Program-made: the position numbers and the translations under genes
From: Augochlora pura
Lineage: Eukaryota; Arthropoda; Insecta; Hymenoptera; Halictidae
Length of the DNA stretch: 64,000 bases
Reading direction: 5' to 3'
Assembly: GCF_028453695.1 (NCBI RefSeq)
Contig: NC_135780.1
Coordinates: forward strand, 1,798,001-1,862,000
The notes under the pieces: model-generated
The model's database searches: none
What the model saw: only the letters and a program-made list of their open reading frames with translations
Told to the model about the DNA's origin: nothing
Part shown: positions 47,102-56,680 of the stretch, one piece after another
How the letters are laid out: every line of letters starts with the position of its first letter
Numbering within the stretch: position 1 is the stretch's first letter

Positions 47102-48441
47102 TTAACCCCTTGCCCTAAGACTTCTTTCACGCTGCGTTGATCAGTACTTATCTGTTCATAATACTGTCCTTAACACTTTACCGACCGGTCATTCAGTTAT
47201 CAAAATTTAGTTCTGTTGAGGACTCGTCAGATGTATGCTCGAGATCCTCTGAATATTGCACTTGGTGCCTACTAAGCTCAAAGGACCACCCACTGATGTG
47301 GGACTAAATGATTGACCTTATCTTTCACGCGCAACCTAACCGTTACGCGTGTCTCTCTATATCTTCTGCACTGTACTGTTTGACTCTCTAATCTGTTCTG
47401 TTTGAAGCTCTGTTTTGATCTATATTATCTGCTGTTCTGTTCTGTTCTATTGTGTTTGCTGGTTGAATCTATACTGTTTGAAGTTCTGTACCGTTCTACT
47501 GTCTATTTGTATCAATACTGTCTGACGTTTTCATCTATTCTGTTTGCTGTATGTTTCTGTACTGTCTGACGTTTTCATCTATTCTGATTTTCGCGACTTT
47601 TCTGCCTCAACCCCTCTTTTGGGCCTTAAGCGCCACTTCATTTTCCGGAGTCGAGGAAAACCTAGCCATCCCTTCCAATGTGCCCGAAATATGTTGTCTG
47701 TGGTGGGGATGACTGGGCGGGCCGCTTAAAATCGCGGGTGGACGGCTGTTTGGACGGCAACGCGTGGAAATTCCAGCTGGCCAGGATCGCCGATGCCGAT
47801 TCCTTTTTTCCTTAGTCTTGGGACTTTATGGCAGGGATTCTTGGACCTGTGAGACTAAATAATGGCATTACCTTCGTCATCTTGAAATCTATTTGATTTT
47901 ATGTGCTACATGTTGTTGGCTGCGGACCGGTCCGCTAAAGAGACTGCAATAACCCTAAACGAACTGTTGAAAAACTCACAGACGGTCGACCATACTATAA
48001 AGTCATTTCTAAAACTCTCGCCTTAACAAGTTCAATATTAAATTTTCGCTTCTATTTCGATTTAATTTATTTTATTAACCTCGAAAGATATTTAATATTG
48101 AAAAAAGTTATACAACAATATTGAAGCTTACGGTAGTACAATATAACACATTTATCTCAGTAATGGATAAAAAAAATTAATGGTTACTATGACAACCGGC
48201 CCACAGGCTACCGATATAGAGAAAAAGCCGATTTATAGGCTGCCGGTCGATAAAGTGTTAATAGGTCCAAATCATTTTTGTCTTTTGTATTGGCTTTATT
48301 TGCTTCCGTTTCTAGACTTTGATGACAAGAAGAATTCAATCTTATTTCGATATTGAAGGAATTAATAATATTCATATTTATTGGATCTAGCATTGAATAT
48401 TTATCACGAGTCGGACTCGTTGTTATAGTGCAAGAGGTTAA
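47102..48441 (-). mobile_element. family B TTAA-MITE split by element K
   Basis: TTAACCCCTTGCCCTAAGAC to TATAGTGCAAGAGGTTAA. The left 68 bp and right 180 bp align with an uninterrupted B copy and are separated exactly by element K, which sits in the host's own TTAA (the TTAATAGG of B elements). Confidence 0.9.
47170..48261. mobile_element. TTAA element family K, 1.09 kb
   Basis: Inverted ends TTAACACTTTACCGACCGG and CCGGTCGATAAAGTGTTAA. At 1,092 bp it is the longest TTAA element here. The left third has loose repeats of CTGTTCTGTTTGAAG and TCTGACGTTTTCATCTATTC. The middle is GC-richer (near 47600-47830) and the right part AT-rich. No ORF over about 60 codons and no transposase similarity were seen. 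The GC-rich core may be captured DNA. Confidence 0.8.
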
Positions 48442-48539
48442 AACGCGACGATCCGGTCGAATAGTCGATTCTTTTTCGTGTTGCTCGCGAACGGAGGATC
48501 CTGGCGGCGTTTAATCTAGCCTCGGTGATCTGTGGAGCG

Positions 48540-48578
48540 ACTATCTGTACAGAGAGAGAAAGAGAGAGAGAGAGAGAG

Positions 48579-48612
<34 letters not shown>
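48540..48612. repeat. GA microsatellite
   Basis: Interrupted GA array with an ACACAC patch in the middle. It opens serine/leucine-rich and glutamate/arginine-rich false frames. Confidence 0.9.
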
Positions 48613-48618
<6 letters not shown>

Positions 48619-48890
48619 CGAAGCAGGGTAATGCGAGCCGCAATTCGATCTATATGCTCTGCGGCCGCCTATACGTGCGCATGTTTGTAATGCGGTGCAG
48701 CCACTGCAGAGTCGATTGCATTCGTCCAAATTGCGGAGACTTAAACGCCGTGGAGCCGAGCGAGACACGCGGCCCGGTCCGGCCGCGATATTATCGCCGC
48801 GAGGAAAACGACGATTGCCCGGTCCGACCATCACAGAAACCACCCCTTTGAGACATCCTCCGCGGACATCATTAAACTGCCAGGATTCGC

Positions 48891-49518
48891 CTAGCCCCTT
48901 GCACTATGCTTTCTGTCACGCTGTGTTAATTCACATTTATTCGTTCTTAATACTTTCTTTAACCCTTAGACTACTGTTGGCGCCTATCGGCGTCCGAGAC
49001 ATGTTGGCTTCCCGGTACTGTAGGCGCCAATAGCCGTCAAGATCAAATTTCGCCTCCGTTAAATATTACACAATATATGATTAATCAAATTTAATAATAA
49101 ACGGAGGCGAAATTTGATCTTGACGGCTATAACATAAATATTACACAATATATGATTAATCAAATTTAATAATAATGTTATATATTGTGAAAAAAGCTTA
49201 AAATTATTGTTCGCTTCAAGTAATATTCGTTCAATGTAATAGAATTCAATATTTTGAATATTTTATTATAGTACCTCAGAAATGCATGTCCAATGAAAAA
49301 CTACGGCCGTGCCAAAGTCTGCCGTAGCCAAAGGGTTAATAGTACTAGACAATTCCTATTTCTTCTGTTGTCTTTGTTTACTTTCGTTAATGTACCTCGA
49401 TAACAGAATAATTAAATTTGATTTCGATTTGAAATAAATGAATAACATTCGTATTTAGTAGATCACGCGTGAAATCTTTATCACGAGTCTGACTCGTTAT
49501 TATAGTGCAAGGGGCTAG
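48891..49518 (-). mobile_element. family B MITE with CTAG borders, split by family C
   Basis: CTAGCCCCTTGCACTATGCT to TATAGTGCAAGGGGCTAG. Both 4-bp borders are CTAG instead of TTAA. A family C element (48959-49339) occupies the host's internal TTAA. Without it the host is about 250 bp. Confidence 0.9.
48959..49339 (+). mobile_element. TTAA-MITE family C, copy 2 (nested, with internal duplication)
   Basis: TTAACCCTTAGACTACTGTT to TGCCGTAGCCAAAGGGTTAA. Near the left end GGCGCCTATCGGCG and GGCGCCAATAGCCG pair as a hairpin. It is 381 bp because of an extra inverted piece around 49040-49170, where AATTTCGCCTCCGTT is followed by its complement and ATATGATTAATCAAATTTAA occurs twice. Confidence 0.87.
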
Positions 49519-49565
49519 GGTTTACCGTCTCTGTTCCTCAACGTGCCCCTCGAATCCGCGACATT

Positions 49566-49964
49566 TTAACCCTTTGCACTCGAGTGACGGCGCCATTTAA
49601 AACTATTGTAACACGTTCCAAAATTATTTTCACAGATATTGGCAAAGCTTAGGTTTCAAAAATTGTCGAAGGTGTAAATGTTATCACAAGACTCAATCTC
49701 ATATGCGTAGAATAAATTTTGTCATGTAAAATGGAAACATTAGAGGCCAGATAAATTATTTTAGGTTCGCAGGTGAAATTGGCAATATCAAAATTGGAAT
49801 ATCGGCAAAGCTTAGGTTTAAAAAATTGTCGAAGGTGCAAATGTTATCACAAGACTCAATCTCATATGCGTAGAATAAATTTTGTCATATAAAATGGAAA
49901 CATTAGAGGCCAGATAAATTATTTTAGGTTCGCAGGTGAAATTGCTTCGAGTGCAAGGGGTTAA
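49566..49964. mobile_element. TTAA-MITE family A, copy 5, with internal duplication
   Basis: TTAACCCTTTGCACTCGAGT to TTCGAGTGCAAGGGGTTAA, 399 bp. About 160 bp starting ATATTGGCAAAGCTTAGG (49636) is repeated at 49799 with few differences, which accounts for the extra length. Confidence 0.88.
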
Positions 49965-50844
49965 CAAATCTTTCGAACGATAGAACGGACCGACAAGTTT
50001 CATAAGTTTCTGATATCATTCTGTGATAACTTTGCGAAATTATTTCTTCATTCTCTCAATTTTTCTTCGATTTTCCTTCGATTTCTCTCGCTGGAGAAAG
50101 ACACCAGAACATCGTCGAATTTTCTCGAGTCTCGTTCAGAATCTCGAAGACTCCTGGTCACGAATGTTGTCTAAATTCTGCAAGAATCACGCGGTATCAT
50201 TTCCACCGTCTCTATCCGTGTAGGCCGAATTCGGCGCGGTGTAGCGTGGATACGCGCGGCCCGTCCGCGTCCGCCGATTAATTTTCACTTGCACGCGTCG
50301 CTCCGTTCGGTAAATTGACGTAAATCAAGCCGGCCTCCTCGAGCCAATCCCGATAGAATTGCAAATCGCGTTCGCCGCGGCTGATTTGGCCCCGCTGATC
50401 GACCGGGCCTACGCAACCCGAATACTCGATCACCTGTCCGCGTCGCCGACGGGCGGACGGCTCGTCAGAAAGACGGTCGTGGGTCGCGGGAACGAAAAGT
50501 CCGCTCGGGCCTGCTCGAAACGGCCGACGAGGCGGATCGATACCCGGATAGCCGTGATTCCTCGATTCCTAATGTTATTGAATTCAAGAACGCGCGGGCT
50601 TTTCCACAATTGGATTTCTCCGTCCTGTTTTCTCGGCTCGTCGTCGCGTTCACCTGCCAGATACCTGGAGCTCGCGTCTTCGATCACCCGGAAGCTGCGA
50701 AAGCAAACAAGCCGAAAGCTTTATGCAAAATAAAAATCTCCTGCATCGTTTACAAGTAGGACTGCGGAACTCCGAGGGAAATAACAATGTTGCGCGTAGA
50801 GCTGCGTAGACATTTACTCCTGTTTCGAATAACTTTTACGAGTT
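49965..50844. other. non-coding DNA, GC-rich in the middle
   Basis: A 124-codon frame at 50359-50733 overlaps antisense frames and has no domain. No gene is called. Confidence 0.55.
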
Positions 50845-51087
50845 TTAACCCTCTTAGTGCCGGCCAAAAGAGTCTGTATCCGAGCGAAATGTTTAAAACT
50901 CGTTTGACGAAGTTTGATCAAGTTTCGGAAAGAGATTGCAAGAATTTTGAAAAGCCTGATAAATGAGAAATTTAAAAAGAGAGAAGAAATAAGAAATGAG
51001 ATTGTTGTTTATTAAAAATATTATGAAAACTATCTTTCCAACAATTCCCAACAACGATATATCGTTGTTCGGTGCTAGAAGGGTTAA
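50845..51087. mobile_element. TTAA-MITE family O
   Basis: TTAACCCTCTTAGTGCCGGC to CGGTGCTAGAAGGGTTAA, 243 bp. The perfect 20-nt palindrome AACAACGATATATCGTTGTT lies at 51050-51069, just inside the right end. Confidence 0.85.
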
Positions 51088-51527
51088 ATAATGTAATCAA
51101 CTCGTTAAATTGATCAAACAATCGTTCGAATTATAGATAACTACTGTTCCTTTATCAGACGTTTATTTTCTATTTCTTCTTTTATTTTACTTTTTCGTAT
51201 GCCTTGAATTCCATTTATTTTCAACCCCTATCTATGTCGCGAAAACAAGAACTCGTTCATCTCGCTGTTAAATAAACAGTGGTACGAACGATGCATTCTG
51301 TCTAGTTGCACCGAAAATTATTTGCGACTCGAGCTAATAGTGTCGCTGTTTCATGTCTCGTCTATTCGGCTTTCACGTAAACGCGTGGATATCCGCAGTC
51401 TGATTATAATAAACAGTTTCGCGTCTCGCGTACTCGATGCTCCTACGACCGCAAACGATTTACAGTGCAATTAATTTACAGTGCAGTTAATTTCCAAGAT
51501 TTGCCCTTAACGGAGCGACGGGCTGCT
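51088..51527. other. non-coding DNA
   Basis: No gene recognised. Contains the motif CCGCAGTCTGATTA at 51393-51406. Confidence 0.6.
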
Positions 51528-51778
51528 TTAACCCCTTGCAGTACTTTTATCTTCGCAGATACAATGATTAAATAATTTTCGATTCGAATAATTTCTTGGA
51601 GGAGAAATGAAATTAATATGTATAGCGTGCTTGCAATTACTTCAGCGCTTAAATATTAACGGCAAAAAGACAGAATTTGATTTCGACTTAAAAAGACGAA
51701 ATAATATTCTTGCTTAACAGGTCACTGTCAGAAATCATAACGACGAGTCAGACTCGTCAAAGTACGGGAAGGGGTTAA
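51528..51778 (-). mobile_element. TTAA-MITE family B2, copy 3
   Basis: TTAACCCCTTGCAGTACTTT to AGTACGGGAAGGGGTTAA with ACGAGTCAGACTCGT near the right end. It is 251 bp. Confidence 0.9.
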
Positions 51779-51962
51779 AATGGTTCCGACTGCAAAGGGT
51801 TAAGTCGGAATAAGATACTATCTCCTTGTGATCAATATTTAATTGTTCTAGTAAATGTAGAGGCGCGATAAATATAGATTTCCTTTTTCTCCTAAGAGAT
51901 AATTACAATCGAGAAGCCACTTGCACTGCAACTATGAAGAAAATGATAGGGCAAGGGGTTGA
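51779..51962. mobile_element. remnants of family A and B2 MITEs
   Basis: GACTGCAAAGGGTTAA (to 51802) is the right tip of a family A element. The following stretch, through CGCGATAAATATAGATTTCC to GATAGGGCAAGGGGTTGA, is the right half of a B2 element. Confidence 0.6.
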
Positions 51963-53530
51963 AACGGGACCGTAACGCAGGGGTCCGCGGCGCCGGGTGC
52001 GATCGAAACAGGAGGAACCGGGACGATACTGTACCAAAAGGGTGGGAACGAGAGGAAAGGACCGGGCGTGCGGCGGCAGAACCGATCCGGTTTTTCGCTC
52101 CGTTCGCGTTCAAGTTCGCGGCTTGTTCCTACGTGAATTCCCCGTGCGCTCTATTTTCCTCGCGGCTGCCGCATCGATTTTACGCCAGAATACGCTTCTA
52201 TTCTTCCAGCCTGGCTGCGGACGAAGGTCGCGCCTTAATGTTTCAAGCCGCGGGTCGTCTTCCTTTAGGAACTCGCGACGTCTCGGGGCTGTTACCGCGC
52301 GTCAACGAGGCCCTGCCCGGTCACGTCCGGTGCCGTTCCTTTCGCAAAATCCCCGTTGCCATAATATCCGATAAAGTAGGGCTGCGAGGGAGAACGCGGC
52401 GCGTCGTCACCTCCGCGAACGTCGACTTGCGCGTCAATCTTTCGTTTATTAATTATTAAATTACTAATTATTAAAGAAACAAATCGTTGTGACTNNNNNN
52501 NNNNNNNNNNNNNNNNNNNNNNNNNNNNNNNNNNNNNNNNNNNNNNNNNNNNNNNNNNNNNNNNNNNNNNNNNNNNNNNNNNNNNNNNNNNNNNNNNNNN
52601 NNNNNNNNNNNNNNNNNNNNNNNNNNNNNNNNNNNNNNNNNNNNNNNNNNNNNNNNNNNNNNNNNNNNNNNNNNNNNNNNNNNNNNNNNNNNNNNNNNNN
52701 NNNNNNNNNNNNNNNNNNNNNNNNNNNNNNNNNNNNNNNNNNNNNNNNNNNNNNNNNNNNNNNNNNNNNNNNNNNNNNNNNNNNNNNNNNNNNNNNNNNN
52801 NNNNNNNNNNNNNNNNNNNNNNNNNNNNNNNNNNNNNNNNNNNNNNNNNNNNNNNNNNNNNNNNNNNNNNNNNNNNNNNNNNNNNNNNNNNNNNNNNNNN
52901 NNNNNNNNNNNNNNNNNNNNNNNNNNNNNNNNNNNNNNNNNNNNNNNNNNNNNNNNNNNNNNNNNNNNNNNNNNNNNNNNNNNNNNNNNNNNNNACGGTC
53001 GATCGCGCAGTAAGCGGCGGCCATTGAAGCCGATGTTAACCGACGCCGATCAGCTGTATTGCCGAAACAATGTGGCGCGGTATTATCGGCGCGCATTTAG
53101 TCCATTAACCCATTTGCATCGAGGCGAGCGGTTGAACGCGCTCCGGAGCAGTCCTACGTAATGGACGGCCAAACGCGGTGGGTGGATCGTTTCGTCGTGC
53201 CGCCGACCATTTTTCCTTCTTCCCAAATCCCATTAGACTCGAGTGTTCGCGAGTTTCAGCCTCTCGCGACCGCCGAGAGGTGTATCTCCCACCGGCAGCT
53301 CCTTTCTTTCCTCGCTCCGTCTCCGTCTCCGTCCACCCTCGCTCGCTTCCCATGCACGCTGTTTATCCACGAGCTCCCGGAACAGTTAGCTGAAAACCTT
53401 GTTAACACCTTCGCCGTCGTGGCGAGGGTTGAGTAGGCTGCGGATCTACGAGTCTGCAATTAGTAGATGCTGCACGAGAGCGTTCCTATTAATCGCACTG
53501 ACATCGTGCGTATGAATTAATTTGGAGTCG
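51963..53530. other. GC-rich non-coding DNA with a 500-N gap
   Basis: Includes the 500-N gap (52495-52994). The missing upstream ace-1 exon could lie in the gap. TTAACCCATTTGCATCGAGG at 53106 looks like a one-sided MITE end. No gene is supported. Confidence 0.5.
52495..52994. other. assembly gap (500 N)
   Basis: A run of 500 N, differing from the 100-N gaps elsewhere, so it may be a scaffolding gap of another type. Confidence 0.95.
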
Positions 53531-53531
53531 T

Positions 53532-53935
53532 TTGATATCACTTGAGAAATCATTTGAGATTCTTCGATATTATTTGAAATTGTTTGAAGAAGTTTGGAAT
53601 TATTTTAGATCACTTGAAATCATTTTAAATCCTTTGAAAGCATTTGAGATCGTTCGGTATTGTTTGAAATTATTTCAAGACGTTTGGAATTATTTTGAAT
53701 TGTTTGAATTCATTTTAAATCCTTTGAAAGCATTTGAGATCGTTCGGTATTATATGAAATTATTTGAATAAGTTTGGAATTATTTCAGATTACTTGAAAT
53801 CATTTTAAATCCTTTGAAAGTATTTGAGATCGTTCGGTATTGTTTGAAATTATTTCCAGACGTTTGGAATTATTTTGAATTGTTTGAATTCATTTTAAAT
53901 CCTTTGAAAACATTTAAATCGTCTGAAAACATTTG
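53532..53935. repeat. 90-bp minisatellite with alternating units, just upstream of ace-1 exon a
   Basis: CATTTTAAATCCTTTGAAAG recurs at 53621, 53711, 53801 and (variant) 53891, exactly 90 bp apart. Units alternate between one with CAAGACGTTTGGAATT and GAATTGTTTGAATT and one with GAATAAGTTTGGAATT and GATTACTTGAAATC, so the true period is 180 bp. The 3-divisible unit keeps a false frame open. Sub-repeats of TTTGAAAT-like words suggest an older short repeat. Confidence 0.9.
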
Positions 53936-54313
53936 GAATCTTATTTAAATATTATTTAAAATCATTTTAAATCGTTTTAAATCATTCGAAATCATCTGAA
54001 ATCATTCAATGGATATTCATCGAGTACAATTGTGTCAAAAAGTGTGTTCGTCGTTGCGTCAAAGTGTTCGGTAACGGTAACGTATGCTGTAGGACGAAAC
54101 AAACGCTTATATAATCAGAAATTAAATAATTATGAAAAGTTGAGTGGAAACACGGTCCAAGGTGGCAGTAGGCGCAGTTTAAGATGAAATCGGAGGGGAT
54201 AGATCAGGATTTTGAGGAGAAGAAGGAGGCTAGGGAGTAAGTCGGAGGGCAAACGGACGATGAGGAGGGTGAAATGTCGGAGTAGACGATCGGGACGCGG
54301 TGTTTTGTTGCAG

Positions 54314-54544
54314 GGCAGCTCCGTTTCCGGCATCCACGGCCGGCCGAGCGCTGGCAGGGCATCCTGAACGCGACCACGATGCCGAACAGCTGCGTGCAGA
54401 TCCTGGACACGGTGTTCGGGGACTTCGCGGGCGCGACCATGTGGAATCCGAACACGCCGCGCGACGAGGATTGCCTTTACGTGAACGTGGTCGCGCCGCG
54501 GCCTAGGCCTACCAATGCCGCTGTTATGGTATGGATATTCGGTG
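54314..54544 (+). CDS. ace-1: acetylcholinesterase 1, internal exon a (oxyanion-hole side)
   Basis: This is an internal exon of a carboxylesterase-fold acetylcholinesterase, the synaptic enzyme that hydrolyses acetylcholine. It reads from LRFRHPRPAERW through NATTMPNSCVQI and DEDCLYVNVVAP to AAVMVWIFGG. These strings match the insect ace-1 type rather than the Drosophila Ace type, which has a long insertion in this region. The cysteines of PNSC and DEDC would form the first conserved disulfide, and NAT is a glycosylation sequon. The acceptor is a pyrimidine stretch ending TTGCAG at 54313. The first two bases GG complete a glycine codon, so an upstream exon is required. The donor GTGAGT lies at 54545 and the exon ends one base into a glycine codon. 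Length is 231 bp. The preceding exon was not found; it may lie in the 52495-52994 gap or outside the window. Confidence 0.95.
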
Positions 54545-55900
54545 GTGAGTTCCAGCTGACACCTGTTCCGTCCGATCAGTAGACCGTTTTCAGAGGGTGG
54601 ACCGTGTGCGGCGCCGCGGCGAGCACCGCGCACCGCGCGCGTCGCTTCTTTCGCACAGGTGGTCGCCCCTTACCCGGGAAACGATTATTTTCGCCCCCGC
54701 GGCCGGCTATTTCCAGCCGGTCGGCCTTTTTTTAAACTTTCAACTCCGGCCAGACACGCTCGCAAATGCTCGACCAGATCAATTCGAACGATCGGACGCG
54801 CGCTCTGTCTTGGATCCGCTGGCCGCTCGAGGAGGAGCCCCGAATCGATTACGGTCGACGCCGACCTCGAACGGCCAGCCGGCCGCCAACCTCCCCGATT
54901 TTTCCGACCGCGATCCTCTCCGTCTAGTCTGTTCGCCGACCTTTCGGCTGCGACTCGAGCATCACCGGCGCCAAGAGGATTTTCGAATATTTTCTTCCGG
55001 AGCTGAGCCGGGCCGCGGAGTGCCTGGACTCTTTCACGCGTTGACCGCCGTGTCGCGTCGCTTACCGAATCATTCGTCAAGATTAAACATAGAATGTGTC
55101 TTCAAATCTAATCGGTGTACTGTATTCGAAAAGCTTCCGGCAATAGCTGCTTCAAATTGCTACAAACCGGTTCCGAAGAACCGAATAAATTTTAAAACTA
55201 TTCCAAGGTATGTCGGTTCTGTAACAGCATGAATATCTGCTTCGTATTACGTGCGAGATATAGCCAGTTAAAGCCACGGACGGCTTTGTTCCAAGAATCA
55301 AAATCCGACGTCATAAATGTTTTATAAATCACCGTTATAAATGTCGTCAACCGTTGACTACCTCCAATTGGAATCTGTAAAGCGCGAGAGTTGGGTTGAT
55401 TCTAAACCGATTTCATTAAATCGATCCCTTTGATTTTATGGTCAACGCGGTGAAACGAGCAGAATATTGGAAGATCTTTTTGCAGCGAGTTGCAGGAGCT
55501 CAGAATTCAGAAATTCTCCGAACCTTGCAATCATCGTCCGAGGAGATCTTCGAGCCAAGGCGCAAAGGAAGCTTTCACGAAGAAAAAGAAGAACGCCGTG
55601 GCGTAGTACAGCCGAAGGGTCGGGGGACTATCGTGTAAAGTGTAAATGACCGAAAGCGTAAATGAAAAGGAAAACGGAGGGCGAGAGGGCGACTACGACG
55701 GTCGACGGTCGACGGTCGACGGTCGACGATCGGCGATCGACAGTCGCCGGCTCTCGCGTTTTGGTGCAAGACCGTAGTTGGTAGAAGACGCCTCTGGGGC
55801 TCTGCGCGAGGCGTTTCCCCGGTTCGAGGGTAATCGCGGAGGCGAAGCCCTTTGAAACAGGAGTGAGAGAGAGATGGAATCGCGCGACAAATCCTTGTAG
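54545..55900 (+). other. ace-1 intron between exons a and b
   Basis: The intron is 1,356 bp with GTGAGT and TTGTAG borders. It is GC-rich in its first half and AT-richer in the second. A short tandem run of the hexamer GGTCGAC sits near 55700-55730. No MITE or other gene was seen; the ORFs across it are in unrelated frames. Confidence 0.85.
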
Positions 55901-56192
55901 GTGGCTTTTACTCCGGATCGGCGACCCTCGACGTTTACGATCACAAAACCCTGGTGTCGGAGGAGAACGTGATTCTGGTCTCGATGCAATATCGAGTCGC
56001 CAGCCTGGGTTTCCTCTACTTCGGAACGTCGGACGTACCTGGGAACGCCGGTCTGTTCGATCAGATGATGGCCCTTCAGTGGGTCCGCGACAATATCGCT
56101 GCGTTCGGCGGAAATCCTGACAACGTGACCCTGTTCGGAGAGAGCGCGGGCGCCGTTTCCGTTTCTATGCACCTACTCTCGCCTCTGTCAAG
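55901..56192 (+). CDS. ace-1: acetylcholinesterase 1, internal exon b (catalytic serine)
   Basis: The exon continues exon a in phase. Its first two bases finish the glycine codon split by the intron, giving the oxyanion-hole sequence GGGFYSGSATLDVYDH. It then reads NVILVSMQYRVASLGF, DVPGNAGLFDQMMALQWV and NPDNVTLFGESAGAVSV. The serine codon of GESAG is at 56143-56145 and is the nucleophile of the catalytic triad in this family. The third glycine of the oxyanion hole (codon GGC, 55903-55905) is the position called G119 in mosquito ace-1, and here it is glycine. The acceptor is CCTTGTAG. The donor is the rather weak GTGCAT, but reading past it meets a stop within a few codons, and the join to exon c restores SRHLFSQAIMQSG, so the boundary is secure. 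Confidence 0.95.
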
Positions 56193-56680
56193 GTGCATAC
56201 CTTTTCTCCTATAGTCACTATACGAGAATTCGTTTTCTTTGTGTTTTCTCTGTTCTCTCTGTTCTCTCATGTTCTGTTTTATTCGCAAGATTATCTGTCT
56301 TTCGTTTATTGTTTCTTCTTGCTTGCCACTTGCAATCCACGCTACCGATCATATGTTCAGCGTCTCTACCTCTAGCCTCTCGATCCTGGCAGACCTATGG
56401 CCGGTAGCAGCTGACTGCAGCTGACGTAGACCAGTGGTTCCGGAGACGGCCGGGCACGACCCGGGCTCTCGGAATCACTGGTCCGAACCAGGCACGTCCA
56501 ACCCGAATAGCTCCGAGGCGCAACGCGCTCGTCGCTTCGAAACGCTTCGAAACGCCTCGAAACGCTTCGTAGACGCTTCGATCCGAATCGCGATGGACTT
56601 GCCTGGAAGGACGATCGCTTCGACGACGATCCTCCGTAGTCGCCTCTGATCGAGCTGCTCGACGATTTCCTTCGTTCCAG

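Noticed and set aside
52464..53096. Open frames across 52489-53096
   Set aside because: They consist almost wholly of N from an assembly gap.
53103..53125. TTAACCCATTTGCATCGAGG as a MITE start
   Set aside because: No inverted partner with TTAA within 1 kb downstream; may be a remnant but not supportable as an element.
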